Source: Schizochytrium sp. CCTCC M209059
Taxonomy: Eukaryota; Sar; Bigyra; Thraustochytrida; Thraustochytriidae
Direction: 5' to 3'
Length of the DNA stretch: 64,000 bases
Assembly: GCA_000818945.1 (NCBI GenBank)
Contig: KN805397.1
Location: 290,699-354,698 of the forward strand
Shown: positions 25,899 through 38,700 of the stretch, piece after piece
Numbering within the stretch: the stretch's first letter is position 1
Layout: each line of letters begins with the position of its first letter
Program-made: the position numbers and the translations under genes
Notes under the pieces: model-generated
Database searches by the model: none
What the model was told of the DNA's origin: nothing
What the model saw: only the letters and a program-made list of their open reading frames with translations

Positions 25899-26501
25899 AT
25901 GCTTCGCGGCGCGACGCGAGCGAAAAGTCTCCCGCTCAGCTGGCCGACGCCCCGCCTGCGGTGGTCTCGACACGCTCGCACAATGGCAGGGTCAGATTCA
26001 CGCGGCACGCTTCCTGCGACGGCAGACCTCTGCGACGAGCTCGAAGACGCACTGCAGTATGCTCAGGGCGGCCTGCTGCGCGACTTTGGCGGCCACGTCG
26101 CCTTTGGTGGGCGCATCAGCACGGTGCAGTGCCTCGAAGACAATTCCAAGGTGAAAGAGGCCGTTGCAGAAAATGGTAAGGGCCGAGTGCTTGTGATCGA
26201 TGGCGGCGCCTCCATGCAGCGCGCTCTTGTAGGAGACCAAATTGCAATCAAGGCTGCCAAGAACGGCTGGCAAGGTATTGTTGTAAATGGGTGCATTCGT
26301 GACAGCGCCGCGATTGCCAAAGTCGACATTGGCGTCAAAGCGATTAGCACAATCCCGCGTAAAACGGAGAAACGTGGCTCCGGAGTTCGCGACGTGCCCG
26401 TCAGTTTCGCCGGAGTTCTCTTCAGACCTGGCGATGTCCTCGTCGCGGATGAGGATGGCATCGTTGTCAGCAGCAACGGCGACCTTGACGCCAAGCTGTA
26501 A
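25899..26501 (+). CDS. RraA / HMG-aldolase family protein with possible organelle presequence, 200 aa (172-aa core from 25983)
   Basis: The core, from the ATG at 25983, is 172 residues and covers the whole RraA-like fold. The active-site signature G-D-(x20)-R-D is complete (GDQIAIKAAKNGWQG then IVVNGCIRD), as in class II 4-hydroxy-4-methyl-2-oxoglutarate/oxaloacetate aldolases. Other family marks are FGGRISTVQC, VLVIDGGAS, PVSFAGVLFRPGD and ADEDGIVV. The expected reaction is pyruvate-releasing aldol cleavage or oxaloacetate decarboxylation. The name RraA (RNase E inhibitor) comes from E. coli and need not apply here. An in-frame ATG at 25899 adds 28 residues rich in Arg, Ser, Leu and Pro with no acidic residue, typical of a mitochondrial targeting peptide. 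Which ATG is used is not decidable from the sequence alone. It converges on the DNA-PKcs gene. Confidence 0.85.
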   Translation: MLRGATRAKSLPLSWPTPRLRWSRHARTMAGSDSRGTLPATADLCDELEDALQYAQGGLLRDFGGHVAFGGRISTVQCLEDNSKVKEAVAENGKGRVLVIDGGASMQRALVGDQIAIKAAKNGWQGIVVNGCIRDSAAIAKVDIGVKAISTIPRKTEKRGSGVRDVPVSFAGVLFRPGDVLVADEDGIVVSSNGDLDAKL

Positions 26502-26733
26502 CTCCATCGATCCCTTGTATTTCTTCTGTCACTCGAGGTTCCCACAGAATGAATCAATTAATGAATTTAAAAACAAGCAATCAATTCATGAAGTAGGACA
26601 CCCGAAGAATCGACACACTCTTTTGTAAAATCATAGTGACCAAAGGCTTCAACGCTCTGGTGAAGATCTCAACACCGAAAAAAAAGGCAAACTTCGTGAC
26701 AGCGTTCCAGAAAAACAAAAAAAAATAAGAGTT

Positions 26734-29700
26734 TCACAAATACGAAGCCCAGCCAACCCATTGACGCGCAAGAATGCCAGGATCGGTCGCCATGGCAATC
26801 AACGTGTTAACTTGGTCCACTTCTGAGAGCATTTGCGTCTCCCACTCCTTTTGAGACCCATCAACGGCGAGGTCGGTGCGCGCGGATCCCGCGGCGTCAG
26901 TTGCCCCGTTTTTGATAGATGCCTGAAGAACACGAAGAATGTTGTCACGCGGCACGGTCTTGGATCGGCGCTCATTGACTTCTGAGGCCATTACCGATAC
27001 CGGATTAGCGCCCTCCAGCTTGAGGCGTGCACGGTCAATCCGGTGGTCTCGCGTGCCGGCCTGCTCCTCCAACACAACTTCCGCGACCTCCACAGCAGCA
27101 TCGGCTTGCTGCGCCATTTGTCCAGCGTCTTTACGCATACGCTGGGTCCAGTCAATCATGGGCTCGTTGAGGAAGACTTCCATCACATGCGTAATCATTT
27201 GGCGCTGCTCCCGAAGCGCGCGCAAGCTGTGCACCATACTGTGAAAGAGGACCGTCTCGGAACGTAGCGGCTGCAGGACCCCCACAAACTGCCGCGTCAG
27301 TCGAAATGGCGCGAGTTCTGGAATGGGCAAGTGCGTCACGCTAAACCCAAAAGAATACCCAAAGTCAATGTGGACGACTGCCCCATCTCGTTCGCTCAAG
27401 AGGATGTTGTCGAGATGCCTATCTCCGATGCCAAGCAAGTAAGTGCCTATGCAGGCAGTCCCGATCGAGCGTGCCAAATTTTGGCGAATTGAAATAAAGC
27501 CTTCCGCGCTGCTCGCGAGGTGCAAAAGATGCCGACGAATTAAGTCCTCCGGAACGAGTTCAGGCACCTTGGCAAAGTTCTCAACTACGAGAGCATTGTT
27601 GGAAGGATCGTACACCTTGGCGTAGTCTGCAGAGGAGCCCACAGATGCGCTTACCTTGCGGAAACACGACTGTAGCGCCTTGAATGCTTTCCACGATTGA
27701 TGAGACATGGAGGCCGGGGCCTCTGACGAAGGCCCGCCTTCGCTATGATCACTGCTCTGGGCGCCCGCAGACGAACCGCGCTTGCGCTTGCGTGTTGACC
27801 CTGTAGATTGCGCACTCGCGCTCGAGACACTTGAAGCGGACTTGCCTCGCTCGATCAGAGAAAAATCAGGATGGCTCGTGTACTGCTCCTCGAGCACAGA
27901 ACGAAATGTCTTGGTATTTTCCACCCACTCAAGCAACCCAATGTCCAGCGACAGCGGAATCACACGGTATGTCTTTAGCTGCAAGCCGCGCTGCGCGCAA
28001 GCCGCGTCTTGTTGGAAGATTTTGTTCATCACCCCAAATAGCTGCTGGATGCGCGAGTCCATGCGCAGGTCGTCGCCTCCCTTGACGAGGAATTTGTACT
28101 CGCGCTCATCGTCTCCTCGCATGACGAGACATTTTGGCTTTTCCTTGGAACCCATCACCTTGAGTCGTTGTGAAAAACTTGCAATGAGTGCGTGCTGCTT
28201 GACCCGCGGAGGTGCTTGCATGCCCAAATTCTCGTACTGTCCAGGAACCTCAATTCCTTCTGCGAAATTGCTCATGTCAAAATCCGCCAGCCACTCGGAA
28301 AACTGTGAGAGATCCATCAGAGGAGGCACATTGCTAGGTACTTGCGTGGTCGCGCCAACTCCTCGCGCCGATTTAGTCAAGAACTTTTTAACTTTTTCCG
28401 CGGAAATCGTCTCTCCGTGCTTTCCAAAGTAGTCGAACAGACGTCGGTGTTGTTGCGCATACTGCTTATTGTAACGCCCTACACTTTTACCCACGCCACT
28501 CTTGGAGACGGCTAGGACGTCTTCGAGGACGTCCCGACGCCAAATTCTCGCAAGATCGGCTTCCATCTGTGGCTTGGGGCCGCCCTGGACCAATCTGTTC
28601 TTGAGCTTGCTCAGGGCCGCCTTCATGCGCAGCTCAGGGTGATGTAATCCATGAAACGCGGTCAAGAATGACGTGAAAAGCTGGCTTCGCAGCGCTGTTT
28701 CGAGCTGATCGATGCGATCCCGAACGTCAACGGGATCATCCTCGACAGTGTTAGCGTCAAGCTGCGCCTGCATGCACTGCCGGCTTACGTTGAAGCTTGC
28801 CGAGAGAGCCTGGGGATAATCATGGGCCAGCCGAATGAGCACCGGGAGGACCAGGGGGCCTACACCAGGCTTGGACAGAAGCGCCAGGATCTGAGGCACC
28901 CAGCGCAAGAATGTCCACGAAGGAACCTCTTCAGCCTGTGTTGAAAAGGCCTTCGCCAACGCCTGCACATGTCCGACACGGGTCAACAGCGAAAGCACAC
29001 GCGGCAAGAGGTCAAGGGCTTCCAACGCGCCTGCGCGCGCACCGGTCATAACCTCATTCACGAAGACAACAGCGAGATCCTCCACGGTTCGCTCCTCGCC
29101 AAGAAAGGTGACAGCGTCATTAAGGCTTGCGCCAGCATACTCACGAAGCATTCGGCTGAGAAATTCCGACAAGGCGAGCCGCCCTGCCGATGCAGGAGGT
29201 AGCTTTGTGAAAGCCATGAACGCCTTGGCTGCATGTTTCTGAATCTCTTCGTGGTTTGCAACTGGCTCGCCGTGGTCACGAATCTGCAAAAGAATATCGG
29301 TTGCGCGTGCGTGCACGAATGCCGCCATGCGCCCCTGCACCGCGAGAGCGTCCGCAGAGAGCGAGTTGGCTCTGCTGCTGACGCCATCGACAAGCTTGAT
29401 CGACGTCATGACATCTTTGACACGCTCATCCATTGGAACACGACGGGAGATGGTTTTTTCCAACAAATGTTCCACCTCTGTCTCGTAGACGGCGATGGCA
29501 AGCTTCTCATCGGGTTCACCGCCGTGAGCGTTGGCACGCAGCTGCTTCCTCACGCGGCGTATATCCTCTCGAGCAAGGGCAAAGTGTCGCTGGGCGGTGA
29601 GTGCAACTGCATCTTGAAGAATAGAAGCGCAGCCAAACGCTTGCATCTTGAGATTTACATCAGTACGAAGCTCGGGCAACCGCGAGACAATCTCTCGTCC

Positions 29701-32700
29701 AAGCGCCGAAAGCGCCTTGAGCCGCGTAAACTTGACTGATTCCCAGACATCCGCCGAGTCAAAGGTTTTGGCCGGGGTAGCCCGCTGCCACTGGTCAATC
29801 AGGTCTTGAAAGACTGCGAGGCTTCGCGTCTCATCAAAGCCATTCTTCACCAGCGTTTCACGCGCTTCAAAGTACGAGCGCAGGTCCATGAGCGACATAA
29901 GAGGCTTGAGGAGCGCCCTTTTCGAAGAGCGCCCAAATTCGCCGATACTTGACCATGTGTTTGCAAATTCCCCGAGACGCGCTTCAACGCGTGCACGCGC
30001 AGCAACATAGTTGCTTTGCTCCAAGTCGTATAGTACAAGGTCCACAGGGGCCCAGCGGGTGAGCCAGTCGCTGCGTTCCTCTGGCGCGAGCATGCGTCCT
30101 GCGACCTGAGGCAGTTCGTTCGTCTCAAATGCTGTGCGTTCGCCCCGCAGTGCTTCGCGCACGAAGCGAACCGCACGCTCGGACTCCGTCTCTTCATGCA
30201 AGCCAACACGCATGTACGGCAGCACGTGCGTTGCGAAGCGACCCTGATCCCAGAGCGCCGTGGGAAGAGCCGGGTACTTTTCAGGCAAACGCTGTTCGCG
30301 CACAAGCTGTGCGCGCTTGTCTCTGTCGCTCTCCCAGCCATTGAGAGCAGTATGAGACTCGAGCAGGAGGTCTTCGAGCAGACTGGTCCACCGGCGGTCG
30401 TACAGTAGACAGTCGAGCCGACCACGCCAGAGATACCGAAGCTTTTGCTCCTTGGCTGCAGCTTCACTCTCGCTGTCTGCTGTACCGTGCTCATCCTCGA
30501 TAAGATTCATATAGAGTTCCGCTGCAGCTTTGTAGTTCAAAGACTCTTGCAACTCTAGCGCGTGGAGGGCCCGCTCGTCTTGGACTGCATCGGACAAAAT
30601 ACTCGAGAGGACGTCCTGCTCGCCTAATTCATCATAGAGACGCAAAAGCTCCAACCAATAGTCTGCAACGAGACTTTCCTGCATGGTCTTGGACATTGAC
30701 ATTTGCTTGGCGCGACGCCGCGTGCGAAGGATCGTGCTCTCCATTGCAAGAATACCAGACGCGATACAACGCGCCTCGATCGCTGCGTCCGCCATTGTGC
30801 GGGGCACAAGGCTCACGGGGCTCTTTTCGCTGTCTCGCAAAGAGGTCATGGGTCCAGCGCGGTCGATCGTCTCGTTGACAACGACTATAAGAGCCTCGAC
30901 ACAATTAACTACATCGGGCTGAGCACGCGCCTTGCGCAAGAGCATTTGCATGGCTTGGAGGAGCTCCTGCAGGCAGTCCATGCGCTTCTTGTTTGTGCCA
31001 ACAGGGACAAGAGCGCGAAATTGAGCTTCTGTTCCAATGAGACGATCGCAGATACCGCGCAAAATACTCACGAGAATGTGCTGCGCAGACCGCGCATCCA
31101 TTGTGCACACGGCAATCATGGGCTCGACCATATCCCGGATGGGAATCTCCACATCAGGGATCTCTCCGGCTCGATACTTGCGGTAAAGCCGAACCTTGCC
31201 AGCCTGTCTCCGACGATCTTTGCGCCTCTGGGCTTCGCGCCGCCGTCTTTCCCGATATGCGTCGGTACGAAAGACGTCGGCGTTGTCTGCTTTGGCTTTG
31301 GGCGTAAAATCGGCGCCAATCTGTCGTGCTGAAGGGTCCACAGAAGAAAGACCGTAGCGCTTGGGGTCGAATCGTCTCCGCTCGAGCCAGCTTGGCAGCG
31401 CACCGCCCATGGCAAGGGTCCCACGAGGCTTGGTTTCCGAGCTTTGCGTCGCTTTTGATACATTCGCCCCAACAAGGGTCTTTCGACTGTGTTTCCCGGC
31501 CCGAGACAAATCGTTTGTTGACGCGTCCGGACGAGGACCCTCGCCTGCCTCGAGCTCTGCCGTCTCGCCTTCGCTGAGGTTGTCTTCGTCGTCTTCCTCC
31601 TCGCCATCCTCCGCACGCGCACGACCGAGTGCCCCGCTCGAAGAGTTTTGATTGGAGGAAGTGGCATGATCGACAAGACCGGTGCTATTTTGAGCGCGCG
31701 ACGCTAGCATGGGAAACGCCTTGGAGAAAACACCGTCTGTAAATGCAGACACGGTTTGTCGCTTGCTTGCTTCAAGCGTGCCTCGAAGAACCCTTCGGCG
31801 CCGCTTCGTCACTCTTTGCGTCCCGGGAAGGAGCGTCGTGGCGAGATCTGCCTGCGTGCCCATGTTGCCGGCATCCGTAAACTGCGTGGAAGGCGCCATT
31901 GTCGGGGTAAAGAGAAGATCAGCTGCGTCCTGCGTAGCACGGACCATTCCAGCCGGCGCGAGGCCGCCCATGTAGCCTTGCGTTCCCTCCTGAGATGCAG
32001 CCAGCGCTGATTGCGAAAACAAAGGCGCCATCGGCTGCGATCCGCTCATGCCAGCACCCGCACGACCACCTGCCTGAGAGGGTTGCCACGAGGCATCTAC
32101 ACGCAGCGGTCTGAATTGAGCACTCTCTTCGAGGCCCTGTGTGACCATCTTTTCTGGTTCGTCGCCGAACTCCGCATTATACCGACTCATCTTGCGTATG
32201 CTTGCGAGCATGAGACCGGCCACGTGACCGACCCAGGAGGACCTATTCGCGAGGCCCGTCATTGCCCGGGCTGACGTCTGACGCTCGCCATGACCATCGC
32301 TGCTCGCTGCTGATGCTGCTGCCGATTCCGAGCCGTACTCGGGGTCGAGCGCACTCAGACAATGCACGAAGCGATCAAAGGGGGAATTGTCTGGAAGACG
32401 ATCTTCATGGTCCCAAAACGCAAAGAGCTCCGTGCGCGTTGCAGCGTCTGGGTCACCCAGCCCTGTGGCAAGTGCAGCTACGATGGCGCGATGGCCGCGA
32501 AGAGGCTCAAATCTTTGATACAACCACATGAGCAAGCGGTACGCCTGCCTCCGTGCGGCGGGGGAAACGTGACCTCGGGCGACGTTGATAATGCTGGGTG
32601 CGAATGCGTCAGACCACGCAATAATGGAAAAAGGTTCCGCTGCTCGGTCCATGCCAGCGACAAGGCCTCGTAAAATGCGCAGCGCGCACATGATCGAGAC

Positions 32701-35700
32701 CGCAGATTCCGGGCGCACAGCCAACGACCGTGCAATGGCAGGACGGAATCCAGAAAAGAGCTCTCGAGGTGACAAACCGGCGACCCGATCTGACTGCGCA
32801 GCAACTTCTGCGCGCTGTACTTTGGCATCGCGATCTCGCTCGATGTTTTGTTGAGTCTCAAAAGCTTCGCCGTCCAGTTGTTGCTCTGCTGTTGCAGGCG
32901 GACGCACATAATAGATGTCATCCTGGGCCAAGAATTGTTCGAGGAGTCGTAGGGCCATATCTTGAGCATCAGTACCAAGTTGATTGCAAAACAGTTTGAG
33001 CAAGGTGTCGAGGGTGTGACGGTTCAAAATTTTTGCGAATCTGGCATGTGCCTCAGGTTCTGCAGGGGCGACCAGCGTTGCCATGATGGAGAGCCATAGA
33101 TCGCTGCGAGACTGACCGATCCAAAGCCCGGCTAGCTTGCAAATCTCTTGCGTGAAGAGGTCGACGAGCTCGTCGGTTTGGTTCTTGTCGTCAAGCACAT
33201 TGAGGACCTGGCCGCACACTTCGGCGGCCACGAGATTCAAACGCTTGTCTCTCCAACGAAGGCTCTTTGCAAGTCCCAAGAGGAACTTGCGTTTGTGGTC
33301 GTCGGTAAATTTCGGGTCTCCAAGCGGGTCGTAACCATGCGCAATGATGATGCCCAAAAGATTAAGACCGGCATGTCGTTGAACCGTGTGGGCTTTGAAA
33401 ACTGCGGTTCGCGAACGCTCATTCGCTTTGGAGCCGGCAAGAAACTGCTTAACAATGACCTTTCGCTCAATTCGCACGCCAAGGCCACCTGCATCTTGTG
33501 TTTGAGCCTTTGGTTTCTTCCAAAACCCAATCATCATGCTGACCAGCTGCAGATTGGCCGTCATTATAGCCTTGGAAGAGCTCGCCACCCTCGTCATCAA
33601 GATTTCGATGAACTTGCTCGCATTTGCCCAGGCTTGCTCGTCGCCATCGGCGAACCGGGAACTGCCTTGCACTGCGCGCTCCCAACGACCCATCAACACA
33701 CAAAAGTCGCGCAAGAGATAATGAAAGCCGCGACGCGCGGAAGCCTCTTCGTCAGAAGCAAACGGCGCTTCGAGGTCAAGCAAGACCTGAAGCGCAGGAC
33801 GCAGCAACGAGCCTGCAAACGGCGCGAAGAGCGTCGGTCGGTTTAGAATGATTTTGAGGCCAAAGAGACGAACATTGATGGTACAGCGGCGTCGCGCCTG
33901 TGCCTCGGCGCTGTCGCCAATTCCAAGCTCGAGACCCATCGTGTCTGTCCCCGATGTGAGAGCTGCAATGACCGAATCGACCCATACCGGCGTTGTGGAG
34001 ACAATGGATGCATCGATCTCCTCTGCATTTGTCCACGCAAAAAGATCTTTTTTGCGCATGACGTCTAACATGGCCAGGACTCCCGTCATGCAGGGAAGCC
34101 GATTTAGTGGGTCAAGTTCCAAAGATTCAGCTTCGTCTGCAGCGCACTCTAACGCAACAGCGCTCTCCGCCTTATTGTAGTCATCGTCGTCCATCTTGAT
34201 TGATTCCTTTTTGTCGTCGTTGGTTTTGGTAGTTGGCCTTTCAGGATCGCTCTCAGAAGTTTTTGCTTTTGAGGACGATGTGATTTGACCCGACGCATCA
34301 AGCTCGATTTCCATGTCAGCGCTAGTCCCTACCGGATTGGGGGGAGACGCGCTGTCGCCGATGACCATGCTATTGAGCTTGGCGCCAGCGAGGTTCTCTG
34401 GCGGTGCAAAGGAGTATTGCGTGACGTGGGTGCTTGAAAAGGTCGCGGCCGTCCGAAATGCCTTGACTGGAAGACCCTGGTGCTCTGTATTGTCCAAGAG
34501 ACCCTCGACGCTGAGCATGCTATTACCAAAGTTTGACTGGACCGCAAAGGTAGGTTCGTCTGCAAGGCTTTTACGCAATGGCACGAGGGCGTCCCACATG
34601 CCATCTCTGCCGATCTGGAAAACCAAACGCTCAAGGACTGAGGCTTTAGATTGCGTGCGCGCAAGTGCCACACACATAAACTGAAAGACGGCATTCGCGT
34701 AGGAGCCGCCCTGTGCGCGCATTGCGCGCAAGAGGACTGCAGAGTCCATGGCGCTTGGTGGCTTCTCACCATCTGGCGGTTGCGGTGGCTGCTGGTGCGC
34801 AGCGGTCTTTGCCGCAGCGCGGCCTTCGCGTCCGAGACGGGTCAATTCCTGTTTGCCAAAGATGCAAAGTTCGCGCGTAATATTGCGGTCTCCATACTTT
34901 GCAGCAAAAATTTGATCGAGCTGATTTTTCGTCAAGCAGGTGTACATGACTTGAAGAATATCGAGCGCGCTTTCGCGAATGGAAAGAGACGCCTTGTCGA
35001 AGCGCGGAGACGATATGTGGGTCAGCACCGGGTGCGTGAGGCGAAGGAGAAGCGCGTGGTCATCTTCGGCGAGCCATGCGGTCCATGTGCTTGCCCGGAT
35101 ACGTTGCACTAACGGAAGCAGCAACATGGACATGAAGGTGCTACGAAGTGTCGCAGTTCGTTCTGATGTGGCAAATATGGTCTCGGTGCACTCACGACAC
35201 ATGATCAAGGCCGGTTCGTCGCCAGGGGCGCCAGAAAAGACATCCAGCGCAGCCACAAGGTTTGTCAAGTGATCAGCTATATGCGTTGCGTAGACGTGCT
35301 CCTTGCCATCGCGCAGCTGACGATGCAAGGTACGAAGGAGAAAGATTGATCCACACTTTTCCAAAGCGAGGAAGAGCGCTTTCAACAAAAGTACAAAGTC
35401 ATCGCGCTCGAAACTTGACAGCGAATCGTGCGCGCCGACAGGGAAATGGCGAGAAACAATGGACTCGCGCACGAGTTCGAGCGCGCTCGCTTCAAGAGGG
35501 GTAGCCACCAATGACGTAACATTGGTCTTTGCGTCCTTTTTGTTGTCTTGTCGATGTGCGGCCCACTGGTGCCACTTGAGGGGTGCATTGGAAGTGAGTC
35601 CTCGAAAGAGAAGAGGCAGCATGGTGCAAGCGTCGACTTTGGCGGTGACGGCGGCCTCCGGGGCAAGAAGCCTTTGCATGATCATGGTCGCGACCTTGAG

Positions 35701-38700
35701 ATGCAAGGCCTCCGGATCGGATCCTTCTTCTTCATGAAATGCGAGCGGATCGAGTCGGAGCAGCCTGCCGAGGAGAATACCTAGCTTGTGCCAAAAGCTG
35801 TCAATGTGGGCGTGTAAGTTGGTATGGGGACCCGTCAGGAGCCTGTGCAAGCCGCCAACGAGATGTTTTGTAAAGATTTTCGATGAGACAAACGCCAAAG
35901 CCTGGTTACCGAGAAGGTTGGCGCGAATCGCGAGCTCGTCAGCTGCGGCAGTGAACATCTCGAACGCGCGTTCGCGCGCGAGGTCTTCCGGACCGCAAAG
36001 CGCATCGAGAACAGGAGATGAGGCTGCCTTCCAGGAGTCGCGCGCGAGGAGGACATGGAGTACGGTCTCTTGAAAGTTGGTGTAAAATGTCAGTTTGCCC
36101 AAGGCGTCGCGCACGAGATCCGCGGGATCCCATCCCAGATCAAGTGCCAGGTCAAGGGCTGCGGCCCCAGACTTGAGCTCCATGGGTGGCGGATCTTCTC
36201 CCAGTCCCGTCACGGCTCGTTGAAGGTAGCTGAGAGTATGTGCTGGGTTTTCGATGAAGGAAAGATTGGCACGGTGGAGAATGCGATGGCCTCGTAGCTT
36301 GGTCCGGAAACCAATTTCCGCATCTGCGAGGCTGCTTCCAGGGCTGGCAAGCAAGGAGGACTCGTCAGTGCCCTGCTCGAGGATTGAGGGTTGCATAGCC
36401 TTTATCTGTGTCGCGATGGCGGGAACATTGGCAACAGCAGACACGAAGCGTTCAAGTGCGGGAAAAAACGTCTGTTGAATGGTGACGTTTTCGCGATCAA
36501 AAGCGCGCTGCGGGGACTGGGTGTGCAGAGCGAGACGGAAGACGAGAATTATGGCACTCGGTACGTAAGAGGCCAAGTCGACCTGGTTGGGCATACTTTG
36601 GATAAGCTCGCTCAAAAGCGCGAGCGTCGACAACACGAAGGATGAAACAATGGAGCGCGAGTACTCGGCTGCATTGTCGCGGTCCTGGAGAAGATGCGCC
36701 GCAGCTGCGTCGAGTGACGCAAGGAGCGGACGAGCATCATGAGCGGTGTCGAGTGCATGCTGGCGGATGAGCCAATGCGTGGCATCAATGCGACCAGTGA
36801 GATCCTCGATCCAGACGCCGCGAGAAGCGCCGACAGACCGCGCGTTGTCGACGGTGGCAGGAATGTCAGCAACAGAATCGATTGCAAAGGGCAACGCACG
36901 AGCTTTGGTCTCGTCCAGAAGAAGAAGGTCAAAGTCTGCATCGCTGGGCTTTGGCACTGCAGGCGGCTCACCAGCCTTGAAGTCGGCGAGCCAGGCCTGC
37001 ACCGCGTGTTTGCGGTCATGATCAATGACGCGAACAAAGATGGAAAAGAGCTCACGGCACTTGCGGCGAAAGGCAAGTTCGCGACGCGAAATGCGAGCAA
37101 AGAGCCAACGAATAACCTCGTGAAGGTCTGCAAAGCGCCTGCGCGGCATAGACTCGTCAGGCAAGGCCAAAATGGTAGCCCGGCGGCTTATGATGCGGCA
37201 GAGACGGTTCACGGCGCGCTCCGCTACCGCCACGGTCCCGATGGCTTGCTCGTCCTTGTGCGCAAGTCGTAGACAGGCCATTGCGTTTTCGAGGAACTCG
37301 AGAACGTTTTCGTCGACGAGGTCAGGGTTCTCGCGGAACTCGCGATACAGATTCTCAAAGGCCAGACAGGCCCCAAGTCGCTGATAAGGGTCCGGATGGC
37401 GCATGAGAAAGTAGATGCGACGTAGTAAAGAACGCACGTTGGCCGCGCGGCGACCCTGGTCATGGCGGCGGGTTTTCACGGACCACTTGAAGAAGATCCC
37501 GACGACTTGAGCGCAAACATCGCGCAGGGAGCCACCGGCTTTGGACTTGAGATTGTCCATTGCAGCCTCGAGGAGCGCCATGGCCTCGGCATTTTCGGCA
37601 TCGACTTGATGCGCAAACCAAGCGGCAAGCTGCAGGACCAGTGGTTTGAAGAGCTGGCGCGCGACGGCCTCGGCGTCGACGGCAAGGTGCAGGAGACCTG
37701 GAAAGAGATGGCTGAAAATGGTAGCCATGGCATACGTCTCTTGGGTGGATGCTCCCGAGGCTGCGGATCCGCGTGCTGTCTCGTTGGAACGGCCGACCAT
37801 GAAGAGCACGAGCGCATGGAGTAGCTCGCACGCGGCGACTTTGACTTGGCGCTGCGGAGCGTTTCGCGCGAGATCTAAGGCACGAGGAATGAGATCATCG
37901 AGCTGGACGTGAAGTGGATGGTTGACAAAACGAAAGTTGAAGGAGACGCGATCTTGTGTATCCCACCGAAAACCTTGCGCAAGCGAATCCTCGACGGAAG
38001 GAAGCACAAAGCGGTTCATGCCGCCAATTCGCCCGAGAAACTCGACAATGCGAAGATCGAGGGCATCCATGTCAGGTGTGGCGCCGACCCCGAGACTAGA
38101 GCTCCCTTTGGCACCTTTGAGACGTCGCGCTCGATCGGCACGGGTTTCGAATGTACGTAACTTTGCGGCGTTGCTTTGTGTTTTGAAGGAGAGAAACTTG
38201 CCAAGGTGCGGCAGGATACGCTGCAGGGCGGCCGGGTCGAGGACCCCGCCACGGAACCAGAGCATGATGGCATCAATTGCTTGCGAGGAGAGGTCAGGCC
38301 ATGCGCGCCCACCTGTGACGAGAGCAGCAATGATGGCAGCTTCAAATTGTGCGTGTCTGGAGCGCACAATGCAAAGAGGTGCGGCTAGAATGCATTGAAG
38401 ACAGGCGCTGAAGAGCTCGTCCTGGTATTGTTTGGAACGCATAAAGGCCATGTCGAGAAAACGCTGGGCGTGGCCAATGTAATTCTCCGTCGGTATGGTG
38501 AAGACAATGTGCATAAGTTTGTAGTATCCACTAACGAGAGGGAAAATGGCGGAGCGCTCGAGAATGACCTGGGCAAGTACGGGTGCCCATTTGACAAGTT
38601 TCTCTGCGTCCAATCCTGCAAAACCGGGCGGAAGGACGCGGCTGCAGAGCTCTACGAGGTTGAGAAAGGTCAGGTATTGTAGGGGTTTTTCCGGGACGAG

